A stretch of DNA of 64,000 nucleotides from Dyadobacter sp. CY261 (lineage in GTDB: Bacteria > Bacteroidota > Bacteroidia > Cytophagales > Spirosomataceae). Position 1 is the stretch's first letter, and every line of letters begins with the position of its first letter. The notes under the pieces were generated by a model. It saw only the letters and a program-made list of their open reading frames with translations, was not told the origin of the DNA and did no database searches. This document shows, piece after piece, positions 35,934 through 44,850 of this stretch. The position numbers and the translations under genes are program-made. The stretch is taken from contig NZ_JAKCPW010000009.1 in the NCBI RefSeq assembly GCF_021440085.1, positions 124,001 through 188,000 on the forward strand. Direction: 5' to 3'.

Positions 35934-36917
35934 CTAGTTCTTCTGATTAATTAGGCTCACTACTACCCTTACCATTATTTCCTTTTCGGACGTGTTACTT
36001 TCCGCGATCATCAACGTGAGTGCTACCAATGCGTTATCTGCAAGCCGTTTGGAACCATCAGATCTGTAGAGAATACCGTTCCGTTCCATGAACCAAACAA
36101 ACATTAATGCCGCTATCCGCTTGTTACCATCCGTAAACGAGTGGTTCTTGATGATAAAGTAGAGTAACTGAGCAGCCTTTTCTTCAACGCTGGGATAGAG
36201 TTCAATTCCATCAAATGTCTGGTAAATCGTATTAATGGAACTTTTAAAGGATTCATCCTTTTCATTTCCGAAGAACCTGTGTCCGCCAAATTTATCTCGC
36301 AAGCCCTGGATTGCTGACATGGCTTCTTCGTAGCTAATTACGAAAAGCTCCTTTTCAGAGACGCCATCAATGGGTAGGGTCTGATGATCGTATCGGTCGA
36401 GGATATCAAGGGCATAGGCATAATCCGTAACCACCTGAATAAGCCCGGTAGCTTCACCAGCGGTCAGTTCTTTATTTTGGATGACGTTCGCGAGCAACGC
36501 AACGGTTTTCTTCAAACTTTGCAGCTGATTTAATTTCAATTTTTCCTGCGTCGCAAAGCCTTTGATCAGGTACTCTTTCAAAATTCGGTTAGCCCAAATC
36601 CTGAACTTAGTGCCCTGTGCCGACTTGACACGATAACCCACTGAAATGACTGTATCGAGGCTAAAAATCGCGGTTGGTTTCACGGATTGCCAATTGTGCA
36701 TTTTTTGCACATTTGTATTTGCGTCCAATTCTCCCTCTTTGAACACATTGGAAATGTGTTTTGAAATCACCGACCTTTCCTTGCCAAACAGTTCCGCCAT
36801 TTGCGCCTGCGTGAGCCAGACAGTGTCATTTTGAAGTTGTACTTGAATCGTCATTTTGCCTTCTTCCGATTCATAAAGAAAAATTTCGCCACGTGGTGAG
36901 GATATTGCTGCGTCCAT
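35934..36917 (-). CDS. RhuM-like protein with C-terminal Fic/Doc domain
   Basis: A 327-residue two-domain protein. The N-terminal RhuM/KilA-N-like region (about 15-130: VWLTQAQMAELFGKERSVIS, NILKEYL-type ending) is followed by a Doc/Fic domain with HSFTDGNKR (H259). That fits the HxFx(D/N)GNKR core that transfers AMP or phosphate to proteins. Such fusions occur on many bacterial chromosomes and are annotated as virulence RhuM/Fic family. Function and antitoxin are unknown; no small antitoxin gene is visible beside it. It lies on the opposite strand inside a copper-resistance island, 8 nt from the copA stop, which suggests insertion. Confidence 0.88.
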   Translation of the reverse strand: MDAAISSPRGEIFLYESEEGKMTIQVQLQNDTVWLTQAQMAELFGKERSVISKHISNVFKEGELDANTNVQKMHNWQSVKPTAIFSLDTVISVGYRVKSAQGTKFRIWANRILKEYLIKGFATQEKLKLNQLQSLKKTVALLANVIQNKELTAGEATGLIQVVTDYAYALDILDRYDHQTLPIDGVSEKELFVISYEEAMSAIQGLRDKFGGHRFFGNEKDESFKSSINTIYQTFDGIELYPSVEEKAAQLLYFIIKNHSFTDGNKRIAALMFVWFMERNGILYRSDGSKRLADNALVALTLMIAESNTSEKEIMVRVVVSLINQKN

Positions 36918-37004
36918 GGGTGCTTTTGGGTTTAAGTTCCACCCGTTGATACGCTACAATTTCGAGTTGGTCACGGCTTGTAGAATCCGCCATCTCCCAA
37001 AAAC

Positions 37005-37062
37005 TCTGTAACACCTCCCCACAATTCTGTAACATTTGCCCGGCAACAACAACCGATATTTG
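37005..37062 (+). promoter_or_regulatory. Direct repeats and -7-like box of the copper chaperone operon
   Basis: TCTGTAACA occurs at 37005-37013 and again at 37026-37034, exactly 21 nt apart (two helical turns), as sites for AraC-type activators are. A GATATTTG box (7 of 8 match to TAnnTTTG) follows at 37055-37062, 48 nt before the HMA gene start. An AraC-type regulator is encoded in the same island. Confidence 0.5.
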
Positions 37063-37110
37063 TAAAACAATTAACACATAACACCGGGCGACTGCCCCTG
37101 ATTAGTAATC

Positions 37111-37320
37111 ATGGAAACTTTGCAATTCAAAACCAATATCAAATGCGGCGGATGTGTCGCTACTGTCACTCCCTTTCTGAATGCTGATGAAAATGTTGAA
37201 AAATGGTCGGTGGACCTGGAAAGTGCGGATCGCGTGCTAAAAGTTGATACAAGCCATTCTCCGGAAGAAATCCAGCAACTGATCAAAAAGGCTGGTTACG
37301 TAGCAGAAGAAATCGCCTGA
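37111..37320 (+). CDS. Heavy-metal-associated (HMA) domain copper chaperone
   Basis: A 69-residue single HMA domain. The metal motif is IKCGGC (C12, C15), and the rest follows the ferredoxin-like beta-alpha-beta fold (VEKWSVDLES, EEIQQLIKKAGY). It has no signal peptide, so it is cytoplasmic. It probably carries Cu(I) to CopA or to the HMA-AraC regulator. First gene of the rightward copper gene series. Confidence 0.9.
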   Translation: METLQFKTNIKCGGCVATVTPFLNADENVEKWSVDLESADRVLKVDTSHSPEEIQQLIKKAGYVAEEIA

Positions 37321-37332
37321 TAATTAGTACTT

Positions 37333-37360
37333 TTGGCCCGGAAGCCAGCTTTCGGGCCAA
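37333..37360 (+). terminator. Hairpin after the HMA gene
   Basis: TTGGCCCG and CGGGCCAA arms form an 8-bp stem 12 nt after the stop. There is no T run on either strand, so it may only reduce read-through into the next gene or protect the transcript end. Confidence 0.45.
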
Positions 37361-37396
37361 GCCAATTGGTTGAAGTCCATTGCCAAACGCATTCAA

Positions 37397-37861
37397 ATGA
37401 AAAACAAACTACATCGATCGATCACCATCCTGATGGCCCTTCTGGTTCTGCTGAGCAGCACCGGATTCGTGCTTACAGAGCGCCATTGCGCGATGATGGC
37501 GGGCAAATCGATGCAGTTGGTGGGCCAACCCAAAGACAATTCCTGCAAACCGAAAGTCGTTTCTTCCTGCTGTGCGAAAAGTGCTGCGATGAAAATGGCC
37601 AAGGGTACATCCCTCAAAAAAACCGCCTGCTGTAAGGAAAGCCAGAAACTCGAAAAGCTCGACGTCGCTTCGGCGAATTCGCATGTGTTGGCCAAACTAC
37701 TCAAATCGGTGGCAATGGGTCTTACCTGGACAGTGACCAGCTTCCAGTTTATTCAGGCGGAATGGCTACTACCTTCATCCCCGAATTCTCCCGACGTCTC
37801 CTTCTCCTCCCGCTTCCATGGGCGAAGCATGCTCTCATTTATCCAGTCGTTCCTGATTTGA
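37397..37861 (+). CDS. HYC_CC_PP-type small cysteine-rich membrane or exported protein
   Basis: A 154-residue protein with an N-terminal hydrophobic segment (ILMALLVLLSSTGFVL), then ERHCAMMAG, a VSSCCAKS motif and a second Cys pair (TACCKES). This pattern resembles the Bacteroidota HYC_CC_PP family found with metal homeostasis genes; here the Tyr of HYC is absent. The cysteines and methionines suggest periplasmic copper binding. The frame opens at 37370; the Met at 37397 directly precedes the basic and hydrophobic signal. Confidence 0.75.
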   Translation: MKNKLHRSITILMALLVLLSSTGFVLTERHCAMMAGKSMQLVGQPKDNSCKPKVVSSCCAKSAAMKMAKGTSLKKTACCKESQKLEKLDVASANSHVLAKLLKSVAMGLTWTVTSFQFIQAEWLLPSSPNSPDVSFSSRFHGRSMLSFIQSFLI

Positions 37862-37952
37862 TATTATTGAATAACAGTCATTTAATGCAAAACCGCACGA
37901 ATTGGTCGCGATTTTGATAATGCATCTCTTATTCCAATGAATCCATGAAATC

Positions 37953-40178
37953 ATGAACAAATACCTTTTGGGAGGTTTATTTCTGCTGATATCCTCCTGC
38001 ATTTACGCACAACGTATAACCGGTTCGGTCAATGAACAGGAACCGCAAACGAAGAGCTTGAAACCCATTACGGGTGCTAACGTATACTGGGCAGGCACTG
38101 CTAATGCAACAGCTACCGACGGGAATGGGCGGTTCAGCATTCCGAGATCGGCACAATCGGCACTGCTCGTCGTCAGCTTTGTAGGATTCCAGAACGATAC
38201 CATTAAAATCGGACAGGAAAGCGAGTTACAAGTGGTTCTGCAAAGCGATCAGACGCTCGAAGAGGTGACGGTACGCGCCGGTAACACGTCCATTGACCGC
38301 CTTTCTCCGCATCAAACCGAAATCATTACTACCCGCGCATTGGCCAAAGCAGCCTGCTGTAATCTTTCCGAAAGTTTCGAAACCAATGCCTCTGTATCCG
38401 TTTCGTACAGCGACGCCGTGACAGGTTCCAAACAAATTCAGATGCTCGGGTTGAACGGGACTTACATTCAGACGAACGTTGAAAATATTCCCTCCATCCG
38501 CGGACTTGCATCGACGTTCGGGCTGAATTTCGTTCCAGGCACCTGGATTCAATCGATCGACGTAGGTAAAGGCGCCGGTTCGGTGGTGAATGGTTACGAA
38601 TCGATGACGGGGCAGATTAACGTAGAACTACAAAAACCGGATACGCAGGAGAAACTTTACCTGAATACCTACGTCAACAATTTCGGTCGCGGGGAAGTGA
38701 ACCTGAACCTGGCGCATAAGCTCAGCGACAAATGGAGCACCGGTCTGCTTACACACGGAAGCACATTGCGCAACCGCATCGATAAAAATGGCGACGGCTT
38801 CCTCGACCTGCCGCTTTACACCCAATATAATGCCATTAACCGTTGGAAATACCAGGGCGACAAGCTCATGGCGCAGTTCGGCATAAAAGCGTTATATGAA
38901 GATCGTCTCGGCGGCCAGAAGGACTTTGAGCGCGAAATGAAAGGCACAACCCAAGCTTACGGCTTTGGTGCGAGGGTGAACCGCTACGAATTTTTCTCCA
39001 AAATCGCACGCTTGTTTCCCGACCAGCCTTACAAAGGGCTAGGGCTAATCCTGAATGCGTCTCTGCATGATTCCAAATCCTATTTTGGACTGAATAACTA
39101 CGACGGAACGCAAAAGACATTATACGGGAACCTCATCTACCAGTCGATCATCGGCAATACCAATCATAACTATAAAGCCGGTGTGAGCTACATACTCGAT
39201 CATTATGATGAACTATATAAGGACATCCGCCTAAAACGCAATGAATCCGTCCCCGGAGCATTCTTTGAATACACCTACAACCACCTCGACAAATTCGTAA
39301 TGGTGGCCGGCGGCCGTGTCGATTTCCATAATCTCTACGGCACGCAATGGACGCCCCGCCTTCATTTGAAATACAGCCTTACCGGCCAAACAACCTTGCG
39401 GGCTTCCGCAGGACGTGGTTTTAGAGTCGCCAACCCATTGGCTGAATATTATGGCAACCTTGTGAGCTCGCGTAGTGTGATGTTCCGTGAGGCTATTCGT
39501 CCCGAAGTTTCGTGGAACTACGGAGCCAGCGTGACGCAGGAATTTAAAATCGGGGAAATGAGCGGTAATTTTATCCTGGATTTCTACCGTACTGATTCTG
39601 AAAACCAACTGGTGGCCGATATGGAAGATCCACGCTATATCCGCTTTTATAACCTGGAAGGGACAGCTTATGCGAACAGCTTCCAGGCCGAGGCGAACCT
39701 CACGCCCATCAAACGCTTCGACCTGAAACTGGCCTATCGCCTGTTCGATGTAAAGCAGAGTATCCGCAATGTGTATGACGACAATGTGCTGCTACCGAGA
39801 ATGATGGTGAGCCGCGACAGGGTGCTTTTTAATGCGGGTTATGCATTGCCTTACGACAAATGGAAGTTCGATGCCACGGTGCAATGGAATGGCAAAAAAC
39901 GCCTTCCCTACATGGGCCACGTCCCCGATCACCACGTGCCGGACAACCTTGGCTCTACGATGGCACCATCGTTTTATAACTTTAATGCACAAATCACGCG
40001 TACATTCCCGAAATGGGACATTTACCTGGGCGGCGAAAATCTCGCCAACTTCCGCCAGAAAGACCCGATCATGGGTGCCAGTGAACCTTTCGGGCAGCAT
40101 TTCGATGCAGGAATGGCTTGGGGGCCGGTGGTAGGACGAATGATTTATGCGGGAATGCGTTATAAGATTATTAGATAG
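37953..40178 (+). CDS. TonB-dependent outer-membrane receptor of the copper island
   Basis: A 741-residue receptor. Signal peptide to IYAQ, then a carboxypeptidase-like domain (about 22-100), a plug (about 105-225, including KQIQMLGLNGTYIQTNVENIPSIRG and GYESMTGQINVEL) and a barrel ending KIIR. A Cys pair (AACCNLSESFE) opens the plug. In Bacteroidota this plug type is common in receptors next to copper chaperones. The transport direction and substrate (copper complex or chalkophore) are inferred from context. It ends 40 nt before the regulator. Confidence 0.92.
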   Translation: MNKYLLGGLFLLISSCIYAQRITGSVNEQEPQTKSLKPITGANVYWAGTANATATDGNGRFSIPRSAQSALLVVSFVGFQNDTIKIGQESELQVVLQSDQTLEEVTVRAGNTSIDRLSPHQTEIITTRALAKAACCNLSESFETNASVSVSYSDAVTGSKQIQMLGLNGTYIQTNVENIPSIRGLASTFGLNFVPGTWIQSIDVGKGAGSVVNGYESMTGQINVELQKPDTQEKLYLNTYVNNFGRGEVNLNLAHKLSDKWSTGLLTHGSTLRNRIDKNGDGFLDLPLYTQYNAINRWKYQGDKLMAQFGIKALYEDRLGGQKDFEREMKGTTQAYGFGARVNRYEFFSKIARLFPDQPYKGLGLILNASLHDSKSYFGLNNYDGTQKTLYGNLIYQSIIGNTNHNYKAGVSYILDHYDELYKDIRLKRNESVPGAFFEYTYNHLDKFVMVAGGRVDFHNLYGTQWTPRLHLKYSLTGQTTLRASAGRGFRVANPLAEYYGNLVSSRSVMFREAIRPEVSWNYGASVTQEFKIGEMSGNFILDFYRTDSENQLVADMEDPRYIRFYNLEGTAYANSFQAEANLTPIKRFDLKLAYRLFDVKQSIRNVYDDNVLLPRMMVSRDRVLFNAGYALPYDKWKFDATVQWNGKKRLPYMGHVPDHHVPDNLGSTMAPSFYNFNAQITRTFPKWDIYLGGENLANFRQKDPIMGASEPFGQHFDAGMAWGPVVGRMIYAGMRYKIIR

Positions 40179-40218
40179 GAGAATGGAGGAAGGAGGAAAG
40201 GGCTTAGACTTTTAGATT

Positions 40219-40794
40219 ATGAAATTATATATCAAAAATATGGTTTGTGACCGCTGCAAGCGGGTGGTGCGGGAAGAATTGAACGGGCTGGGCATTGACT
40301 TGACTTTCGTGGAATTGGGCGAGGTGGAGACGGTGGCGGAAGTAGATGCCGATAAATTGACGGAAGTCAAAACGGTGCTAGAAGCAAATGGATTTGAGTT
40401 GCTGGATGACCGTCGGCTGGCGATGGTGGAGCATATTAAAACACTCGTGATCGACGAGGTGCAGAATCTGAAAGGGAATAAACCGGCGCAGATGAATTTC
40501 TCGGACTATTTGTCGGAGAAGATCGGTTATGAGTATTCTTACTTAAGCAACCTTTTCTCTTCCGAAACCGGACAGACGATTGAGCAATATATCATTGCCC
40601 AGAAAGTGGAGAAAGTGAAAGAATGGCTTTCTTACAACGAACTGACATTAAGCGAAATCGCATGGCGGCTTTCTTACAGCAGCACGGCGCATTTGAGCAA
40701 CCAGTTCAAAAAAGTGACCGGTATGACGCCCGGCGAATTTAAAAAAGGTGCATTACAGCGGACCGCACTCGACCAGGTCGGTCATTTGCATTAG
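40219..40794 (+). CDS. HMA-domain AraC-family regulator (candidate copper sensor)
   Basis: A 191-residue fusion. Residues 1-65 form an HMA-like ferredoxin fold with MVCDRC (C10, C13). The C-terminal part (about 85-180) is an AraC DNA-binding domain with LTLSEIAWRLSYSSTAHLSNQFK and GMTPGEFKKG. Metal binding by the HMA domain would directly change DNA binding, a one-component copper sensor. That is inference; the domains are clear. It lies within the copper gene series, between the TonB receptor and three small or exported copper proteins. Confidence 0.9.
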   Translation: MKLYIKNMVCDRCKRVVREELNGLGIDLTFVELGEVETVAEVDADKLTEVKTVLEANGFELLDDRRLAMVEHIKTLVIDEVQNLKGNKPAQMNFSDYLSEKIGYEYSYLSNLFSSETGQTIEQYIIAQKVEKVKEWLSYNELTLSEIAWRLSYSSTAHLSNQFKKVTGMTPGEFKKGALQRTALDQVGHLH

Positions 40795-40848
40795 TCATTA
40801 AATTAATATAAATAATACATTATCAGGAATTTACTAAACTTCAACTGT

Positions 40849-41079
40849 ATGAACAAAGTCATTATTGCTTCCCTGCTTTTCCTTTCCGTGGCCTGTACCG
40901 GAAACAAATCCGAAAAAGAAGCGGAGACGACCGAAACGCATGCCGTGAGCGATAAGAAGTATGCTTGTCCTATGAAATGCGAAGGCGAAAAAACTTACGC
41001 AGAAGCGGGCAAATGCCCGGTTTGCAAAATGGAATTGGAAGAAGTAGCGCTGGTCGAAACGGATTCACCAGCTCATTAA
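40849..41079 (+). CDS. Heavy-metal-binding domain lipoprotein
   Basis: A 76-residue lipoprotein (lipobox ending SVAC, C16). The mature part holds the heavy-metal-binding motif YACPMKCEGEKTY...GKCPVCKMEL with Cys at 40, 44, 56 and 59. The same module occurs at the N-terminus of CusB-type efflux proteins and copper ATPases. It is probably a periplasmic or surface copper buffer. The next gene starts 24 nt later. Confidence 0.9.
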   Translation: MNKVIIASLLFLSVACTGNKSEKEAETTETHAVSDKKYACPMKCEGEKTYAEAGKCPVCKMELEEVALVETDSPAH

Positions 41080-41103
41080 CAATGATCTTAATCTGATAAC
41101 ATC

Positions 41104-41445
41104 ATGAAAACAACGATTTTAAGTTTCGTAACCGTCCTGCTCCTGGGGCTCAACATCGCCCTTGCTGACGGCAGCAAAGAGGTAAAGATCAAAACCTCGG
41201 CCATTTGCGAAATGTGTAAAGCGCGCATCGAACGCAACCTCGGGCTTTCGAAAGGGGTGAAAGAGTCCAATCTCGATCTATCCAACAAAGTGGTAACCGT
41301 GAAATACAATCCGGAAAAAACCACGCCGGAAGCCATTAAAGCGACGATTATCAATATCGGCTACGATGCTGACGAGCTGCCTGCCAGCCAGAAAGCGCAC
41401 GACAAACTCCCTAGCTGCTGCCGCAAAACCGCCGCGGCGCATTAG
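41104..41445 (+). CDS. Exported HMA-domain protein
   Basis: A 113-residue protein with a signal peptide (to IALA) and an HMA domain (about 26-90) with metal motif AICEMCKAR (C35, C38). Its C-terminus adds LPSCCRK and ends in AAAH, a possible second metal site. Unlike the 37111 gene product it is exported, so it would bind copper in the periplasm. It is followed 18 nt later by the barrel protein gene. Confidence 0.9.
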   Translation: MKTTILSFVTVLLLGLNIALADGSKEVKIKTSAICEMCKARIERNLGLSKGVKESNLDLSNKVVTVKYNPEKTTPEAIKATIINIGYDADELPASQKAHDKLPSCCRKTAAAH

Positions 41446-41463
41446 TCAGGAAATCACATCATC

Positions 41464-42837
41464 ATGCTTCTCAACAAACTTATTTTGATGACAGCCACCA
41501 TTCCGGTGGCCGTCGTCAGCCCCGCATTTGCCCAGCACGAGCACCACGAGCCTGCGAAAGACACTGTTAGCCACGAAATGCATGACATGAAAAGCATGGA
41601 TCATGCTAAAATGGGCCACAATGGCCCGGCGCACATGACCCACAGTTTTTCATTGAGCCTGCCGATGACACGCAACGGATCCGGTACAGGCTGGCAACCG
41701 GATGCTACGCCTATGTACGCCTACATGAAGCACGGCAGCAAATGGAATTACATGCTGCATGGAAGCATTTACCTGCGCTACACAAGCCAAAACTTCAATA
41801 ACGACGGCAAAAAAGGCTCCAATTCTAAATTCAGCGTACCCAACTGGTTTATGGGAATGGCGCAACGGCAAGTCGGGAAAAATGGCTTGCTCAACCTCCG
41901 TGCAATGGTTTCGCTCGACCGGATTTTGGATGGCGGCGCAGGTTATCCGCTCCTTTTCCAATCGGGCGAGAGCTGGAAAGGCCAGCCGCTGATCGACCGC
42001 CAGCATCCGCATGACCTTTTCTCTGAACTTTCGATAGGTTATACACAACGGATCAATGAGAAAGTCGACCTGACAATATATGCCGGATACCCCGGCGAAC
42101 CTGCGCTGGGCCCTACCGCATTTATGCATCGGATGTCGGCATTCAACAATCCCGATGCCGTGCTCGGGCACCACTGGCAGGACGCTACCCATATTACATT
42201 TGGCGTGGTCACGGCTGGCGTTCGTTATGGCAAATTCAAATTGGAGGGCTCGTCATTCACCGGCCGCGAACCCGATGAAAACAGGTTTGATTTTGATAAA
42301 CCCCGCTTCGATTCTTACAGCTACCGGCTGCTCTTTAACCCGTCGGCCAACTGGGCATTACAGGTGTCGAGAGGTTTTATCAAAAGCCCCGAGCCCCGAG
42401 AACCCGATGAAGACGTGAACCGTACCACGGCCTCCGTGCAGCATTCGGGTAATTTAGGTGGAAAAAATAGATGGGTATCTTCGACGATCGCCTGGGGACT
42501 AAACGACGCCGGTAAGCATCACAAGGAAAACTCGGCGCTGGCAGAAACCAACCTGCAATTCGATAAATGGGCATTTTATGGCCGGTATGAATGGGTCCAG
42601 AAAAGCTCCGGGGAGTTGGGTTTATCTACTTACGAAGGCGTCCCAATAAAACTACCTGTTTCCATGTTTTCGCTCGGCGCGAATCGTCAGATCGCTTCTT
42701 TCGGAAATACGTTATTACAGGCTGGCGGGCAGCTCAGTTTATATAAGGTAAATAGCGACCTCGAAGACCTTTACGGCAAAACGCCGCTATCCGCACAGGT
42801 TTATCTTCGTGTTACGCCCGGACTGATGCGTATGTGA
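41464..42837 (+). CDS. Outer-membrane beta-barrel protein with His/Met-rich N-terminus
   Basis: A 457-residue exported protein. The signal peptide ends near PAFAQ. The next ~45 residues are rich in His and Met (HEHHEPA, HEMHDMKSMDHAKMGHN), a likely copper-binding segment. The rest alternates short amphipathic strands with a terminal aromatic or hydrophobic residue pattern, as in outer-membrane barrels. I do not know the family by name, though it recurs beside copper genes in Bacteroidota. Last gene of the copper series. Confidence 0.8.
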   Translation: MLLNKLILMTATIPVAVVSPAFAQHEHHEPAKDTVSHEMHDMKSMDHAKMGHNGPAHMTHSFSLSLPMTRNGSGTGWQPDATPMYAYMKHGSKWNYMLHGSIYLRYTSQNFNNDGKKGSNSKFSVPNWFMGMAQRQVGKNGLLNLRAMVSLDRILDGGAGYPLLFQSGESWKGQPLIDRQHPHDLFSELSIGYTQRINEKVDLTIYAGYPGEPALGPTAFMHRMSAFNNPDAVLGHHWQDATHITFGVVTAGVRYGKFKLEGSSFTGREPDENRFDFDKPRFDSYSYRLLFNPSANWALQVSRGFIKSPEPREPDEDVNRTTASVQHSGNLGGKNRWVSSTIAWGLNDAGKHHKENSALAETNLQFDKWAFYGRYEWVQKSSGELGLSTYEGVPIKLPVSMFSLGANRQIASFGNTLLQAGGQLSLYKVNSDLEDLYGKTPLSAQVYLRVTPGLMRM

Positions 42838-42886
42838 GCGCCCTTTTTTAGTAGTTTTAGATTTTAACCCAAACAAAATCATAGCC

Positions 42887-43630
42887 GTGGCCTGGTACCA
42901 TACCTATTTCAAAGGACTTCCGCAACGCGCCTGGAAACTGAATCAGGACGAAGAATATACCGATTATGAAGTCGATTTCCTGCGGGACGTACTTGAAATT
43001 ACATCAGAAAGTAAGGTACTGGATGTGCTCGCAGGCTACGGCAGGCACGCCATCCCGCTCGCGGAAAAGGGCACTGCGTTAACTTGCATCGATATTTCCC
43101 AGGAATATTGTGAAGAATTGCAAACCGTCAGCAGCGAACAGCAGCTATCCATCGAAGTGATCTGTGCCGATGTACTGAACTATCAGTTGCCGGCAGCACA
43201 GTTCGACGCCGCATACTGCTTTGGAAACAGTTTCAGCTTTTTCCCGCGGACGGAAATGCAGCAATTTATCAATCAGATAGCCGCAGCATTGAAAGCCGGT
43301 GCACACGCGGCCATTCACACCGAAAACCTGGCCGAAAGTATTTTTCCGAATTTCCAGACACGCAACTGGATGCCCGTGCAGAACGACATTATTTACCTGG
43401 CCGAAAACGATTACCGGGCAGAAGGAGGCTATATCGAAGCAGAACAAACATTTATTTCCGGCTCCGAAAAGGTGAGGCACAATGTCCGCCAGCACATTTA
43501 CACATTAGGAGAGCTTACTTACATGTTTGAACAAGCTGGTTTGCTCGTAGTCGGCACATTCGGCAACCTTGAAGCGGATCCTTTTATGCTGGGCGACGAA
43601 CAATTATACCTTGTGGCGCGCAAGCAATGA
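42887..43630 (+). CDS. Class I SAM-dependent methyltransferase
   Basis: A 247-residue methyltransferase with a Rossmann SAM site: VLDVLAGYGRHAIPLAEKG (about 43-62, motif I), CIDIS (motif II) and DAAYCFGNSFSFF (motif IV). The substrate is unknown. It starts with GTG (42887); no ATG is available before conserved sequence begins. Its stop codon abuts the stop of the convergent YeeE-like gene with no base between. Confidence 0.88.
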   Translation: MAWYHTYFKGLPQRAWKLNQDEEYTDYEVDFLRDVLEITSESKVLDVLAGYGRHAIPLAEKGTALTCIDISQEYCEELQTVSSEQQLSIEVICADVLNYQLPAAQFDAAYCFGNSFSFFPRTEMQQFINQIAAALKAGAHAAIHTENLAESIFPNFQTRNWMPVQNDIIYLAENDYRAEGGYIEAEQTFISGSEKVRHNVRQHIYTLGELTYMFEQAGLLVVGTFGNLEADPFMLGDEQLYLVARKQ

Positions 43631-44155
43631 TCAATGTGGAAGGCGCGCCCGGATCAACCCGTAAACCCAGGTTCCTGCAATGGCGCTCAGCAGCGTAACC
43701 GCCACCGCCGCATAACCTGCACCAATCTGTGCAAACAATGGCCCGGGGCAAGCTCCGGTAATGGCCCAGCCGATACCAAACAGCACACCGCCGTAAATCT
43801 GACCTTTGTCAAAAACTTTATCGGCAATACTGACCTGTTCGCCGGATAATGTTTTGATATTGAACCTCCTGATCAACCAGATAGAGAGCAAACCTACCAC
43901 CACTGCCGAGCCTATCACGCCGTACATGTGAAACGAATCCAGCCGGAACATTTCCTGAATCCGGAACCAGGAAACGATCTCCGCCTTCACAAAAACGATC
44001 CCGAAAACGACGCCTACAAGCAGGTATTTTACGTTTCCGGTAAATCCTTCCGCCTTTTTTTGGCCGTTTGCGCCATCGCAACCGTCCATTTGAATGGCAT
44101 CCGGCTCGGCAACGTGCTGCCCCGCGAGGCCGCTATTTTGAAATGACTTTTCCAT
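43631..44155 (-). CDS. YeeE/YedE-like membrane protein (DUF6691 type)
   Basis: A 174-residue protein with an ~40-residue polar N-terminus followed by about four membrane helices. It contains TGACPGPLFAQIG, the Cys motif of the sulfur-compound transport family YeeE/YedE. It forms a pair with the 191-residue relative just upstream; split halves like this are common. The likely role is uptake of thiosulfate or a related sulfur species. The unusual N-terminal extension (DAIQMDGCDGANGQ) has no known role. Confidence 0.85.
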   Translation of the reverse strand: MEKSFQNSGLAGQHVAEPDAIQMDGCDGANGQKKAEGFTGNVKYLLVGVVFGIVFVKAEIVSWFRIQEMFRLDSFHMYGVIGSAVVVGLLSIWLIRRFNIKTLSGEQVSIADKVFDKGQIYGGVLFGIGWAITGACPGPLFAQIGAGYAAVAVTLLSAIAGTWVYGLIRARLPH

Positions 44156-44194
44156 TGTTGAGTTAAATAGAATGATTTGGGATGCTTTTTCCGG

Positions 44195-44770
44195 TTACTT
44201 AACCAGATCCACCAAAAACGGAAGTAACAAATGCGTACTCGCAAAGCCGCCGACCATAAAACTGACCGTCGCTACCAGTGACGGCCATTGTAAGTTGGAC
44301 AGCCCCATTATTGCGTGTCCCGAAGTACATCCGCCCGCATAACGAGTCCCGAATCCAACGAGAAAACCTCCTAATACGAAGAATATCAATCCCTTTAAGG
44401 AAAATACGTTACTGAATGCGAAAATATCATTCGGCATCAGTCCCGAAAAATCTGTGACGCCCAAGGCGGCCAGACTTTGCCGCGTATCATCCGCAACTAC
44501 AATCGCCTCGGGATTTCCCAAAACAAAATTCCCGACGAAACCTCCAATCACGATTCCCGCTACAAAAAACAGGTTCCAAACTTCCTTCCGCCAGTTGTAT
44601 TTAAAAAAAGGCAAATTAGCCGGAATTACCGCCGCGCAGATGTGCCTGAACGAAGATGAAATTCCAAAAGACTTATTGCCGAGCAAAAGCAAAATCGGGA
44701 CTGTTAAGCCGATTAGCGGACCTGCGACGTACCAGGGCCAGGGTTTTCTTAGATATTCGATGATGTCCAT
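44195..44770 (-). CDS. YeeE/YedE-family membrane protein
   Basis: A 191-residue protein with about five membrane helices and the motif RYAGGCTSGHAIMG (near residue 145), whose Cys is the thiosulfate-relay residue in characterised YeeE proteins. It probably forms the sulfur transporter together with the next gene. It lies 80 nt downstream of the MBL-rhodanese gene on the same strand, linking transport to persulfide oxidation. Confidence 0.9.
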   Translation of the reverse strand: MDIIEYLRKPWPWYVAGPLIGLTVPILLLLGNKSFGISSSFRHICAAVIPANLPFFKYNWRKEVWNLFFVAGIVIGGFVGNFVLGNPEAIVVADDTRQSLAALGVTDFSGLMPNDIFAFSNVFSLKGLIFFVLGGFLVGFGTRYAGGCTSGHAIMGLSNLQWPSLVATVSFMVGGFASTHLLLPFLVDLVK

Positions 44771-44850
44771 TCTAAAATATTAATTATATCGATTTTATAT
44801 ACTAAAATTTCAAACAGGGTGTAGCATAAATAATAAGCTCAGTCAAATAA

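Noticed and set aside
36918..37110. Antitoxin gene for the RhuM-Fic protein
   Set aside because: No open frame of useful length with a ribosome site is present in the divergent gap, and the genes beyond are copper genes.
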